A DNA stretch of 64,000 bases from DASRDB01 sp035652815 (GCA_035652815.1 DASRDB010000014.1:62001-126000); one strand, 5' to 3'. Counted from the stretch's first letter, positions 7,230-16,824 are shown. The notes: generated from the sequence alone by a model not told the origin. Program-made: numbers and translations.

Positions 7230-9521
7230 TGACAATGCACACGCGCATGCAGGAGACGCTTCATGGGCACATCCGCGCCGATGCCACCCTGGACGAGCAG
7301 GGGCATGAAGTGCGCGTCACCGTGATTAAAGGCGGCAAGAGCGCCAACGGGTACTACTACAGTCCGACGGCGCTGCAACAAATCGCGGAACGTCTCGAAG
7401 GAGCCAGGGCCTACGCCGATCATGGACGCAACGAGGCCGATGCACAGACTCGCTCGGTACGAGACATGGTCGGCTTCTACAAAGAGGCGGCCTATATTCC
7501 GCCCGATGCCTCTGAACCCTCTGGCAGGGTCGATGCCACCCTGCACATCCTCGAAGCTGCCTCCTGGTTATGGTCGATGATCCAGGAGGCCTGTCTGCTT
7601 GGCAGGCCCGAACTCATCGGGCTATCAATCGATGTCTTCGGCACCTGGCAGCACTCAGAGACGCACAAAGCAAAGGATGTGACCGGCATTCTCTCCCTCA
7701 ATTCGTGTGATATCGTCACACGCCCCAGCGCTGGAGGCGCGTTCCAGCGCATAATCCACTCGGATTCGGCAGTCGATGCTGCCGGGTCCCATTCTCTACC
7801 CCAACAAGGAGCAACTACCCCTATGGAAACCACGCTGAACGAACAGCAACCTGATCGCAGCGCGATCCAAGTGGCGCAATCTGCCTCCCCTGAGCAGAGC
7901 GCGCCGACCCACATTGCTGAAGCGCAGCAGGCCATGCTGAACGCCGCCCTGGAAGAAATCCGGCGCGAGAAGTGTTCCCTGCTGCTCGAACGCAGGCTGA
8001 TGGAGGCGCAATTCCCCGCGCCCGTTCAACAGCAGGTGCGTCGCCAGTTCGAGGGGCGCATCTTCGAGGAAAGCGAACTGGAAAGCAGCCTGGGCAGCAT
8101 GCGCGCCATGCTGGCCGAACTCGCCAACGCTGGCCTGATTAAGGGCAACGGCTATGAGAAGCCCCACGTCGGCCAGATGATTACCGAAGCGGAAAAGGTG
8201 CAGGCGGCTTTCGATAAGATGTTTGACCTGGACATCGATACGGCGCGCCTCGGCAATATTCGGGGCTTCAGCAGCATCCGCGAGGCCTATGCGCGTGTCA
8301 CGGGCGATGCCAGCGTAGCCGGTTTCAGCGAACGTTCCACGCTGGGCGCGATCCAGATTTCGGAACACGCTCCGGTGACGCGCCTCCTGGAGGCCGATAC
8401 AACCACCGCCTCGTTCTCCTACCTGCTCGGCACCAGCATGAACAAACGTCTTTTGAAAGACTACCAGGCGTGGCCCGCCGAATGGCAGCGATTCACCGTA
8501 ATCACTCCTATTAAGGATTTCAAGCAGCAAACCAGGGTGCGCCTGGGCGCGTTCGGCTCGCTTTCGACTGTGGCAGAGGACACGGCCTATAGCACGATCA
8601 GCCTGACAGACACTGCCGCGACCTACGTGCCAGCCAAAAGAGGCAACATTGTAACGGTCTCTCGCGAAACCATCATCAATGACGACCTGATGGCGATCAA
8701 ACAGATTCCGACCAAGCTGGCGGTTGCAGCGGCCTACACGCTGGCGGAATTCGTCTATGGCTTCCTCTCCGCGAACCCAAACATCTACGACGGCAACCCG
8801 CTTTTCACATCTGGAGCGCCGCACAACAACCTGGGAGCCGCCGCGCTCAGCACATCCGCCATGCAGGCAGGCGTCACCGCTATGCGCGAACAGACCAACT
8901 TCGCCGGAAAGCGCCTGGGCCTGCGCCCCAGCTACCTGATCGTGCCGCCCGAACTGGAGTTCACAGCAATGGTCGTAACCAGATCGGCTGGCGTCCCTGG
9001 TTCAAATAATAACGACATCAACCCGATGTTGGGCTACGTCACTCCCATCGTCAGCCCGCAGCTTACCAATACCTCGCAATGGTTTTTCGCCGCAGACCCG
9101 AAAGTGATCGATACCATCGAGATCGGCTTCGTCGGCGGACAGGTCAATCCGGCGCTGTTTATACAGGATATGCCGCTGTTTGGACTGAATTTTACACAGG
9201 ACGCCATCTCTTAACCATTAGGAGCTTCAGGGAGCAATCCCTGTTGAAAAACCTCTCTGGAAACGGTGAAAGCCCCAACCGAAGAGTGGGTAACGCCGTG
9301 GCAAGCGCAGCAATGACGCTGAAGGCAGCCGTAACGACTAAGTGAGAGGCTCCTCTCAACGAAGAGAGGACTAAGCCATAGTCTGACCTCGGTAGGAATA
9401 CCGAGAGGTTGGCAGAAATGTCCAATCCCGCTCGAAAGGGCGAGTAACAAAAGTGTATAAAGTGCGTCATGAATACGGCGGTTGTGTAGTCGATTATCGC
9501 GGGCTGTATCGCGGCATCTAA
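7229..9521 (+). CDS. Prohead protease-major capsid protein fusion, split by a group I intron
   Basis: The coding sequence is two exons, 7229-9211 and 9456-9521, giving 682 residues after splicing. Residues 1 to about 190 resemble a phage prohead serine protease, with a candidate catalytic His65 (YADHG) and Ser133 (GLSIDV). Residues about 200-330 are helical and probably act as internal scaffold. The rest resembles the major capsid proteins found fused to such proteases. Unspliced, the frame stops at 9212 right after FTQDAIS. Exon 2 restores YKVRHEYGG...VVDYRGLYRGI, the kind of ending expected for this capsid family. The first codon overlaps the previous gene's stop. The protein presumably cleaves itself during head assembly. 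The family assignment is from motifs and position only. Confidence 0.82.
9212..9455 (+). ncRNA. Group I self-splicing intron in the capsid gene, no homing endonuclease
   Basis: The 244 bases fold as a compact group I intron. P1: exon CTCT (9208-9211) pairs with GGAG (9221-9224), placing the diagnostic U-G wobble at the 5' splice site. P2: CAGGGA/TCCCTG with a GCAA loop (9228-9243). P3: CCTCTC (9252-9257) with GAGAGG (9344-9349). P4: ACGGTG (9263-9268) with CGCCGT (9294-9299). P6: GGC/GCC. P7: GACTA (9336-9340) with TAGTC (9379-9383). P8: CCTCTC/GAGAGG (9352-9369). P9: CTCGGT/ACCGAG (9388-9405). It ends with the required G at 9455. Splicing removes the in-frame TAA at 9212 and adds 21 capsid residues. 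It contains no open frame for an endonuclease. Confidence 0.87.
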
Positions 9522-9540
9522 GCCTGAAAGGATAAGTACC

Positions 9541-10395
9541 ATGTCAGGCTACGTCGGAAACGACGGCTCGCAGTTGGCCGGGGGCGTCAATCCCTCCGGC
9601 CAGGTGCAGGGCCTTTCGGTTGACGCGAGCGGCAAGCTGAACGTCAACGCCAGCGTGAGCAGCGGGCCGACCAACATCACGCAGGTCAACGGCACCGCTG
9701 TCAGCCATACCAACGGCCTGCCGGTGGGTGGGGATAACGGCACCAGCGTTGTTGTCCTTCCCCTTGAGGCGCTCAACAACCTCTTGAAGGCGAGCCTCTA
9801 CGGCAAAAACGCCAATCCTGGGGATACGCCGCTCGCCGTCGATAGTAGCGGGAGGCTGCTGACCGCGAACTACATTGGCGGCTCGCCGGTTGGCACGAGC
9901 AATCCTTACCCCTCGGCGGACCAGATACGGCTCTGGTGCGCCAACGGGCAATGCTTCCGGGCCACAACCGGCAAACAGTCCGGGCCAGGGTCGGGCCTCG
10001 TCGGCATATCGCTGTTCAACCCGGCCACACAGACAACGAAGAGCATCTACATCTTCTCGATTCGCGTCCAATCGGCAGCCGCCGCCTTCCACCAGTTGCA
10101 GGCCACGACCAGCGATCCCGCGCTAACGGGCGTCACTCCCACTGTGACAAACCTCAAGGCCGGTGGTCCCGCTTCGGTCATTCCCGCCGCCAACATCACC
10201 GCGACCAATACGACCCGTACCGCCGATGGCACTACCATCGACACAGTCGCGGCCCCCGGCAACCAGTCCTTTGAACTCCTCACGCCGGGCACCGTCATCG
10301 TGCTGCCGCCGGGCGCGGCCAACGGAATCGAGGCGCTTGCCAATCTGTCCGGCACCAACAACTGGTCCATCACCCTCATGTGGGCCGAAGTGTAG
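9541..10395 (+). CDS. Phage-type structural protein, unknown
   Basis: A 284-residue protein rich in Gly, Asn, Ser, Thr and Ala, with no charged clusters or membrane segment, a composition typical of beta-rich virion decoration or fibre proteins. The N-terminus has repeated short elements such as VDASGKL and VDSSGRL. Two cysteines (WCANGQCF) lie near the middle. It begins 19 bases after the spliced capsid stop, with GAAAGGA before the ATG, so it belongs to the same transcription unit. A capsid decoration or head-fibre role is inferred from position only. Confidence 0.7.
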   Translation: MSGYVGNDGSQLAGGVNPSGQVQGLSVDASGKLNVNASVSSGPTNITQVNGTAVSHTNGLPVGGDNGTSVVVLPLEALNNLLKASLYGKNANPGDTPLAVDSSGRLLTANYIGGSPVGTSNPYPSADQIRLWCANGQCFRATTGKQSGPGSGLVGISLFNPATQTTKSIYIFSIRVQSAAAAFHQLQATTSDPALTGVTPTVTNLKAGGPASVIPAANITATNTTRTADGTTIDTVAAPGNQSFELLTPGTVIVLPPGAANGIEALANLSGTNNWSITLMWAEV

Positions 10396-10450
10396 TTCTC
10401 TGTTCTATTACCCTTCCATTTGTACCATCTATTCAGAAAGGAACGTTTCC

Positions 10451-10741
10451 ATGTTAGATCTGGCTGAATTCACCTGGGGTCGTTACAACAGCAACCAGGT
10501 GGCCCCTGCTGGCAGCTACCTCAACCTGCGCACGCTCTGCATCTACCAGCAGACCTCCGACGGCAACGTGCCAGCCGATGGCACCTTCTTCCGCGTTGAT
10601 CCATCGGGCACGCAGACCTTCGCCAATATCGCGGCAACCGTCAACAGCGTGCTTGGCACCTCCTACACGGCTGCCAGCTTCCACGTCTGTAGCGGCGGCG
10701 ATGCCGCGCAGTCAGCAGGCCAGGCCGCCAACGACGCATAA
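10451..10741 (+). CDS. Small phage-type structural protein, unknown
   Basis: A 96-residue product with no known motif, rich in Ala, Asn, Ser and Thr, containing two cysteines. A GAAAGGAA ribosome-binding site precedes the ATG. It lies 55 bases after the previous structural gene in the capsid block. Composition and position suggest a minor virion protein. Confidence 0.6.
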   Translation: MLDLAEFTWGRYNSNQVAPAGSYLNLRTLCIYQQTSDGNVPADGTFFRVDPSGTQTFANIAATVNSVLGTSYTAASFHVCSGGDAAQSAGQAANDA

Positions 10742-10789
10742 AATGCGGGCGCAATCTCCCTCATTTATGCGCTGAAATAAGGGATGGGC

Positions 10790-10950
10790 GTATGAACTTT
10801 GATGAATAAAGAGGGGATATCCAGCAATGTCATCCTGAGCGCCGCGAAGAATCTCCGTCATCGCACGACCCACGTGCCAGCGCCCGGAGATTCTTCGCGG
10901 CGCTCAGGATGACATGAGGCGAGTATCTCCCGTATGTTGTCAAAGGTCAT
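10790..10950. mobile_element. MITE copy 2, inside the capsid operon
   Basis: The core inverted repeat spans 10828-10914 (TGTCATCCTGAGC ... GATGACA). Imperfect outer arms pair around it: AACTTTGATGAATAAAGAGGGG on the left with a TTGTCAAAGGTCATT-type sequence on the right. It sits between two phage-type genes without breaking either. Confidence 0.75.
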
Positions 10951-10979
10951 TAACCTATCCCCGAACCTTTGGAGAAGAC

Positions 10980-11570
10980 ATGTTAATCAAACGCGGTATT
11001 ATTCAATCGTTTTCGCCCGCGACATATATGGCTTCGGTGCTGTTGTTTGAGGCGACCTCGTTCTTTCTGAGCGGGGTTCCGGTCTCGAATACAATTGATG
11101 GCACTTCGTGTCTGGCCGGGGCATTATGCGCGGTTCTCTTCTTTGATGAGCAGAATCCGCAGGACGCCGTCATTATCGCCACGTTCGCCAATGGCTCCTC
11201 GGGTCTGCCTGCGCCTCCGCCGGGGCGCGTGGTCTTTGTGACCGGCTACCGGCAGATCAACGCCATTAACATCGCCAGTGGAGCGCAGCAAACGTTTACG
11301 CTTACCGGCGGAGGAGGCATACCGAATGGCGCGCTTGGCGTAGTCTACAAGGCCTACTTCACAAGCGCAAGCGTGGGTTCGTGGATTACCCTGCTGCCAC
11401 ATGGTGCATCTGACCCAAATGCCTATCAGAGCATCGGCAATTTACAGGTGGCAAACCAGTATTGCAACGGCGGCGGCCTCATGCAGGTCGATGCCAACGG
11501 GCAAATCGACATCAAAGCCAACTCCGGGGCGTGCGTGGTAACGCTCTACACACATGGCTACATTGTGTAA
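10980..11570 (+). CDS. Phage-type structural protein, unknown
   Basis: A 196-residue protein, hydrophobic and Gly/Ala/Ser-rich, without a clear signal peptide. The N-terminal part (KRGIIQSFSPATYMASVLL) and the short beta-like repeats resemble small virion proteins, but I do not recognise a family. The start at 10980 is supported by GGAGAAG six bases upstream. It follows a MITE insertion and is followed 23 bases later by the next structural gene. Confidence 0.65.
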   Translation: MLIKRGIIQSFSPATYMASVLLFEATSFFLSGVPVSNTIDGTSCLAGALCAVLFFDEQNPQDAVIIATFANGSSGLPAPPPGRVVFVTGYRQINAINIASGAQQTFTLTGGGGIPNGALGVVYKAYFTSASVGSWITLLPHGASDPNAYQSIGNLQVANQYCNGGGLMQVDANGQIDIKANSGACVVTLYTHGYIV

Positions 11571-11593
11571 CTGCTTCAGAAAGGAGGTCGTCC

Positions 11594-12766
11594 TTGCTGC
11601 TCTCCGATATTGAAACGGCCGCGCGCCAGGACCTGTTTGATCCGCTCGGCGGCCCGGCACAACGCTGGCAAACCTCGGATATCGACCGCGCCATCGACAA
11701 GGCCGTTGACCGCTACTCGCAGTATTATCCCAATATCGTGTTTACGGACATGGCCGCACAGCCCTACCAGCGCACCTATCCCTATCCGACCTCATGGAAT
11801 GCTGCCTATCCCGTCTGGTGGATCGAGCGCATCCTTTATCCATTGCAGGCCTATGGCAGCTACTTTGTACCACCACCCGCCGGAATGGTTGCCAGCGCGC
11901 AGGCAGGCGCGGGACTCGGTATTGGCGCTTACCAGTATGCTGTAACCTTTCTCGCGCAGGGCGGCGAAACCACGCCATCGCCACTCGCAAGCGTGACCAC
12001 GTCGAGCGGCAATCAAAAAGTCAGCCTGACAAACGTTCCGCTCGGGCCAGCAACAACGGCCACGCCGGGAGTCGCCACCAATTCGGTCATCGGGCGCAAT
12101 CTGTATCGCACGTCGGCCAATGGCGCGCAGTTGTTCCTGCTGGCAACCTTGCAGGATAACAGCACCACCAGCTTTGTCGATACCATACCGGATAGCTCGC
12201 TGGCAGGTAAGCCAACACCGCCAACCGTCAACACAAGCGGCGTGATGCTCTGGCCGCCATATGAGCGCGAATTTGCCGAGTACTCCAACTTTTTCGATAG
12301 CTCCGCCGCGCTGGCAGCCGGTGGAAATCTTGGCGCGCAGGGCAGCATCGGCAGCGATCTCAGTCCGCTCGGCTCAGTCTCGCCCAGCTTCACGCTCAAG
12401 CTCTCCAGCGCGGAACTGCCGCAGGACAATACGTTAGTGATGCGCATCTTCTACGCGACCAAACACCAGCTTGATGCCAATGGCTCAACCATTCCCGAGG
12501 CGCACCGCGATATTATCGTTCTCGGTGCGTCAGCCTACGCGATGGAAGCCTACCAGGTTCCCACCAACGACAACTTCGATTTTCAAGATGGCGCGTTACG
12601 AGACCGCGTTAACGACTCGATGATTCCGGCGGCCTGGCTGCAAGCCGCGCACGCGAAAATGCAGCAATTTGAAGCGCGCTTGCTTGAAATCAAAAATCAG
12701 CGCGATTTCGCGTCCTCGTCGCGCGCCCATTGGGGCGATATTCCCGCTCGCTGGCCGCGCCTGTAG
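11594..12766 (+). CDS. Putative phage head-tail connector/adaptor with an embedded beta domain
   Basis: A 390-residue product read from TTG at 11594, chosen because AAGGAGG precedes it at good spacing and no ATG fits. The first 50 residues (DIETAARQDLFDP...DIDRAIDKAVDRYSQYY) are a helical module of the kind seen in phage head-tail adaptor proteins. Residues about 105-200 look like a fibronectin-III or Ig-like insert (GAYQYAVTFLAQGGETTPSP). The C-terminal 120 residues are helical again (AHRDIIVLGASAYAMEAYQ). The mixed architecture and the position between head and tail-like genes support an adaptor role, as inference. Confidence 0.65.
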   Translation: MLLSDIETAARQDLFDPLGGPAQRWQTSDIDRAIDKAVDRYSQYYPNIVFTDMAAQPYQRTYPYPTSWNAAYPVWWIERILYPLQAYGSYFVPPPAGMVASAQAGAGLGIGAYQYAVTFLAQGGETTPSPLASVTTSSGNQKVSLTNVPLGPATTATPGVATNSVIGRNLYRTSANGAQLFLLATLQDNSTTSFVDTIPDSSLAGKPTPPTVNTSGVMLWPPYEREFAEYSNFFDSSAALAAGGNLGAQGSIGSDLSPLGSVSPSFTLKLSSAELPQDNTLVMRIFYATKHQLDANGSTIPEAHRDIIVLGASAYAMEAYQVPTNDNFDFQDGALRDRVNDSMIPAAWLQAAHAKMQQFEARLLEIKNQRDFASSSRAHWGDIPARWPRL

Positions 12767-12788
12767 CCTCACTCGAAAGGATTTTTCC

Positions 12789-13136
12789 GTGTTCAGTTTC
12801 CTCAGCATTCTCAACCTGATTGCGACACTCGCGCTGTTATTAGGGGGCGTACTGGCCTATCATCACGGCTTCACGCGCACCGTCAGCGAAGTACAGGAGC
12901 GCGTGATTCATGCCCTGCAAAGCGAAATCGGCTCGCTGCAAGACCGCATCGAGGCGCTCGAAAAAGAAAATACGCGCCTGAGTCACGTGATTACCACCAT
13001 TCGCTCGGCCCTCAAAAAACGCGGCCTGCATGTCACCATCGATGGCGAGCTGGTCAGCATTCACGATCAGGCCGGGCAATTGACGCAGACGACGCGCATA
13101 CATGGCAGCGGCAAAGCACGCGCCGAGGAGGAATAG
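12789..13136 (+). CDS. Single-span coiled-coil protein (holin-like position)
   Basis: A 115-residue protein read from GTG at 12789, with AAAGGA upstream. Residues 5-25 form one hydrophobic helix (LNLIATLALLLGGVLAYHHG). About 45 residues of heptad-like coiled coil follow (EVQERVIHALQSEIGSLQDRI type pattern) and then a charged tail. This could be a holin, a spanin-like protein or a small structural coiled-coil protein; I cannot decide. It sits 22 bases after the adaptor-like gene and 2 bases before the tail-like gene. Confidence 0.65.
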   Translation: MFSFLSILNLIATLALLLGGVLAYHHGFTRTVSEVQERVIHALQSEIGSLQDRIEALEKENTRLSHVITTIRSALKKRGLHVTIDGELVSIHDQAGQLTQTTRIHGSGKARAEEE

Positions 13137-13138
13137 TC

Positions 13139-13579
13139 ATGCCCACCATCGGCCAGGACTGCGAGATTATCCTGGATGGCACTGGCTACTTTGTCAAGCC
13201 AGGAACCTATAAAATGCACCAGCCGCGCGTGCGCAAAGCTACTGTGCGCGCCGATGGCGGCGAATCCTACGTTGACCTCGGCCCCGGTAAGCGCGTCTGG
13301 AGCATGATCGTTCTCTGCCTCAACGACCTGCTCAAATATGACGGCACCTCGACCGGCCTGACAGGTCAGCAATATCGCGATGCTCTGCGCGCCAGCTACA
13401 CCGGCTCGGTCGGCACCACGCTCCAGTTCATCGACCCCCTCAACGGAAGTCCCGTCGCCGTCCATTTCGATAGTTACATCGAAGTTGTCACAGACCTGCA
13501 CATCCAGCAGGTCTCCCTGGCAACCGGCGGGTCTCCGGCGCTCTCCTACGAAGTTGCAATAGAGCTAATTGAGGCATGA
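13139..13579 (+). CDS. Putative phage tail protein
   Basis: A 146-residue protein, mostly beta by composition, starting with TIGQDCEIILDGTGYFVKPGTY. It has the size and character of small phage tail tube or tail terminator proteins, but I see no diagnostic motif. GAGGAGGAA precedes the ATG. It is the last gene of the rightward block; no tape measure or baseplate genes follow, which is unusual for a functional phage. Confidence 0.6.
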   Translation: MPTIGQDCEIILDGTGYFVKPGTYKMHQPRVRKATVRADGGESYVDLGPGKRVWSMIVLCLNDLLKYDGTSTGLTGQQYRDALRASYTGSVGTTLQFIDPLNGSPVAVHFDSYIEVVTDLHIQQVSLATGGSPALSYEVAIELIEA

Positions 13580-13974
13580 TGTAACAGATGGGTATATCCT
13601 GATGCGCGCTGCTATTCTTGTGCTAGTACCATTTACCCCCTTACTTGACGCCTGACCTCTTGCTTCTTTACACTCCTGGTAGGGGGAAGCAAGCATCTAT
13701 CAGAGATACAAACTGCTACCTACAACATGCTATGAAGACCCGCTCGCCTGTCATCCTGAGCGCAGCAAAGGATCTGTGGCCGCGGCACACGACTCGTTGG
13801 GTACACGAGATACTTCGCTGCGCTCAGGATGACATTTGTAGGCAAGGATGACATCTGGAAGCAGGTTTGTAAATGCTGTCGCTTCCAAAAATGCACTGGC
13901 TTATGCGCTATATCCAATACTTTCTATGCTAAAAAATATAGCTCCACTACCTGGGAGCAGTTGGGAGATACCTT
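13580..13974. other. Gap between capsid block and Thr-rich gene, with MITE core copy 3
   Basis: A 395-base gap. It holds MITE core copy 3 at 13749-13834 (TGTCATCCTGAGCGCAGC ... GCTCAGGATGACA). A short extra GGATGACAT-type fragment follows shortly after. No gene is evident. Confidence 0.7.
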
Positions 13975-15246
13975 ATGCTAAATGAACACAGGCCTTCACG
14001 TCTGAAAGCGCCTTTTTCACACAAGCAGCATGTTCAACGAGCATCCAAACCTGCTCGTCGCCTGTTTGTTCGCCTTGCTCGCTTCCACCTGTTCGCGGGT
14101 CTGCTTTCAATACTTATCGTGGTGTTCTCGCTCTGGTGTCTGATGATTTTCCAGAAACAACCACTCGCCCATGCGATGGCAATTTCAGCAAAAATCACCG
14201 TTACGATTACCATACCCGTGACCATTACGCCTTCCTCTACGACCGTCACCACCACGCCTACTTCCACTACAACGCCATCACCAACGACGACGGTGACGGT
14301 AACACCCACAACAACGGCGACGGTCACGCCTACTGCAACGAAAACTGTAACCGCAACACCCACGCCTAAACCGACGCAGCCCGGTACCACGCCGACAAGA
14401 ACTGCTCCTCCTCCGGGCACCACGCCCTCAACCAACCAGTCCACGCCTACCATTTCAACATCGCCTGGCGTGGTGGCAACCGCTACAAACGGCACAACCA
14501 ATCAACCTGGGCAAACGCCTGTCGCGGGCTTTACGCCAACCGTGACCAATGGCTCGGGCACTCCTTCCAGCCAGCAGGGGTCGGGCTTCTCACCGGCGAT
14601 GCTCATGATTGGCCTTTCAGGTGTGATCTGTGTGGGCAGCCTGGTATTTCTCGGCGTCGTCCTCATTCGCAGGAAAATCATGCCGGCGGGTCTGGCGGAA
14701 TTGCCACCTAGCGGAGCGCAGCCCTGGAAGCGGGCACAGACAAGCGATCTTGAAAGCCCGCAGTATGGGTTCTCAAACGGGAATACGGTAGCTTCGCCTT
14801 TCGCGCCCTCTTACGCTGACGGAAGCCAGATGGTCGGAAACGGCTTTGTGCAGCCAGAGCCATATAACCCGGATGGATTCGCCGATCCATATGAAAACAT
14901 GCGCTTGATGGCGGCAGCCGGAATGCTATCACAGGCCGAGCCAGGCACGTTTACGCCTCCCGGCGAATATCAGGCAGGCATGGCACCGCCAACAACGCCT
15001 ATGTATGATGTGCATACACCGCCATCAAGCTGGTCGGCCATTCCATCAACGCCCCAGCCCGGGTATCAACCTTTCGCGGCACCTCAACCTGTCGAACAGC
15101 AGGCGGCGGCTGGCTTCTCTGCCAACATGGCGGATTTAAACGACCCCTACGTGCAGCAAATGATTCGCCACTACAGCGATAAAAACAAAGTCGTACAGCC
15201 GCTGCTTATTGAAGAGGCAGACCTGCCACCGCCAGCGCAGCCTTGA
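13975..15246 (+). CDS. Thr/Pro-rich two-span surface protein
   Basis: A 423-residue protein. A basic N-terminus is followed by a hydrophobic segment near residues 40-65. A mucin-like region of Thr, Pro, Ser and Val repeats (TVTPT, TTTPS type) covers about 70-200. A second membrane helix lies near 208-233 (MLMIGLSGVICVGSLVFLGVV), then RRK and a cytoplasmic Pro/Gln-rich tail. The predicted topology puts the Thr-rich stretch outside the cell as a stalk. Such proteins are frequent in Ktedonobacteria-like genomes and have no assigned function. It lies between the two phage-derived blocks but does not look like a phage gene. Confidence 0.7.
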   Translation: MLNEHRPSRLKAPFSHKQHVQRASKPARRLFVRLARFHLFAGLLSILIVVFSLWCLMIFQKQPLAHAMAISAKITVTITIPVTITPSSTTVTTTPTSTTTPSPTTTVTVTPTTTATVTPTATKTVTATPTPKPTQPGTTPTRTAPPPGTTPSTNQSTPTISTSPGVVATATNGTTNQPGQTPVAGFTPTVTNGSGTPSSQQGSGFSPAMLMIGLSGVICVGSLVFLGVVLIRRKIMPAGLAELPPSGAQPWKRAQTSDLESPQYGFSNGNTVASPFAPSYADGSQMVGNGFVQPEPYNPDGFADPYENMRLMAAAGMLSQAEPGTFTPPGEYQAGMAPPTTPMYDVHTPPSSWSAIPSTPQPGYQPFAAPQPVEQQAAAGFSANMADLNDPYVQQMIRHYSDKNKVVQPLLIEEADLPPPAQP

Positions 15247-15267
15247 TTGGCGCGCAACGGAAATGCT

Positions 15268-15472
15268 GTAGGGACGCGATGAATGTTGACAAAGCAAGAG
15301 GGAATTTCCAGGCCTGTCACCCTTCGCTTCCCTCCTGTCATCCTGAGCGCAGCGAAGGATCTGCGTGCCGGGTGCGATTCGTCCGACGAGGCTGGAGATC
15401 CTTCGCTGCGCTCAGGATGACAGGGAGCAGCTCATCCGGTTCTTTCATAAACGTTCATGATCGCGTCCCTAC
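15268..15472. mobile_element. MITE copy 4, full length with outer terminal repeats
   Basis: A 205-bp element. The outer ends GTAGGGACGCGAT and ATCGCGTCCCTAC are exact inverted repeats. The core repeat lies inside at 15336-15422. The left interior also reads GAATGTTGACAAAGCAAGAG, shared with copy 39625. No coding capacity. It separates the Thr-rich protein gene and the next gene. Confidence 0.85.
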
Positions 15473-15573
15473 AAATTCTGATGACGTGACAAATAGGCCA
15501 TTGTTCGTATCCTTCGGGATAAGCGATATACAATAAGGAAAGAAATTTTTGTTCAGAAAACTGCGAGGAATAC

Positions 15574-16632
15574 ATGGTCATACAGGTACATGGCTTTGAT
15601 TGGGAGACATACGAGGAACGGGTAATGCCCGCCTTCGCGCAATGGCTCATCGAGGGTGACAGCACATTTGCGCAGCAACTCTTCGAGGTGACACGCTGCG
15701 CCGAAGAGGAACGTTATTTGCCCGATCCTATGCAGCGTTTACGTGTATGGCCTCGCGCCCGCGCCTTTGTCGAAACCCTGCCACGCGGCCCCTATAGCAG
15801 GCGCGAATATCAGAAACTCTGCTCAGCGGGACACTTCACAGCGCTGAGCGATCGCTATGTCTACAAACACGCGCCGCAGCTCTACCAGAACTCCGACGCG
15901 CTGCGCGCCGTGTGGGGCGCTATCGTCGAAACCTTTTGCCTGCCCTGGGCGCAATCCCCCGGCCAACTGGCACACGAACTCGCCCAGGAAGAAACGACCT
16001 CCACACTCAACGAGCAGGAGGTACGCAATGAACTGGTCGCGCTGCTGGAACAGGTGGGACTGAAAGAACTGGCGCAGGAAGTCAACGAGCAGCAAACTCA
16101 TGTAGAGCGCAACACATGGCAACCCGATATCGATGATGAAACAGCCAGCGACAAGGAAGCGCATACTGGCAGACCTGAAGTTCTCAAGAGCAGTGAGTCG
16201 TTTGAAGAGGACGAGGATGAAAGCTTCCCAGGCGCGGCCCAGGGCGTCTCTATAGGACATCATCCCAACACTCTGCATATTCGCGGCTGGCTGGCTGGCA
16301 TCTCTGTACGAGCTATGGTCTTCTTCGAGTACCTGGCCTGCGGACGGCGCTGCATGCCCTTCGGCTACGATGCTGGCGAACCATTTGGCATGTTCATCGG
16401 CTACCTCACACCTGACGAAGTGCGACAAATGGCCTCCTGCCTGCAAGATGTCACACCGCCCGAGGAGCTAGACGCGGTAGAAGATTACCTCAATTATCGC
16501 TACCAGTCGCCGGGAACGCCCGAATCGTTACGCTTGATCGACGAGGTGTTGCCCTCGCACGCGCCGGAACTGGTGAAAGCGATTCGCCTCGCCGCCCGGC
16601 AGGGGCTGGGCCTGATTTGTAGCGTCGATTAG
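15574..16632 (+). CDS. Uncharacterised protein, acidic centre
   Basis: A 352-residue soluble protein. The N-terminal half is rich in aromatic residues and Arg (residues about 1-110). A glutamate-rich helical middle follows, then an acidic linker (SFEEDEDESF, about residue 210). The C-terminal 130 residues form a compact domain (FFEYLACGRRCMPFGYDAGE, GYLTPDEVRQMASCL). I recognise no family; no membrane segment or catalytic motif is evident. AGGAA precedes the ATG. It converges with the leftward small gene at 16812. Confidence 0.65.
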   Translation: MVIQVHGFDWETYEERVMPAFAQWLIEGDSTFAQQLFEVTRCAEEERYLPDPMQRLRVWPRARAFVETLPRGPYSRREYQKLCSAGHFTALSDRYVYKHAPQLYQNSDALRAVWGAIVETFCLPWAQSPGQLAHELAQEETTSTLNEQEVRNELVALLEQVGLKELAQEVNEQQTHVERNTWQPDIDDETASDKEAHTGRPEVLKSSESFEEDEDESFPGAAQGVSIGHHPNTLHIRGWLAGISVRAMVFFEYLACGRRCMPFGYDAGEPFGMFIGYLTPDEVRQMASCLQDVTPPEELDAVEDYLNYRYQSPGTPESLRLIDEVLPSHAPELVKAIRLAARQGLGLICSVD

Positions 16633-16670
16633 ACTCATTCATGGTTGCAGAAATACCAGGGGCAGCTTCC

Positions 16671-16824
16671 AGGGCGACCGCAAGGGTCGCCCCTACAACG
16701 GGTATCGTAGGGGCGACCCTTGCGGTCGCCCTGGAACTTCATTCCGCTTCCGCAACGCCATCGGATCTTGCGGTTCCATCCGACCTGGTTAAAACTGATC
16801 GCCCTGGAACTTCATTCCGCTTCA
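16671..16824. repeat. Hairpin repeat with flanking direct repeat
   Basis: AGGGCGACCGCAAGGGTCGC at 16671 onward pairs with its complement ending at 16732 across a 10-base centre, a 26-bp perfect stem ending in CCCCTAC/GTAGGGG. A 24-base sequence starting CGCCCTGGAACTTCATTCC occurs twice in direct orientation (16728-16751 and 16801-16824). Confidence 0.8.

Noticed and set aside
9212..9455. Riboswitch or phage packaging RNA as alternatives for the structured region in the capsid gene
   Set aside because: The P3/P7/P8 order, the P1 wobble exactly at an in-frame break, the terminal G and the restored capsid tail fit a group I intron much better.
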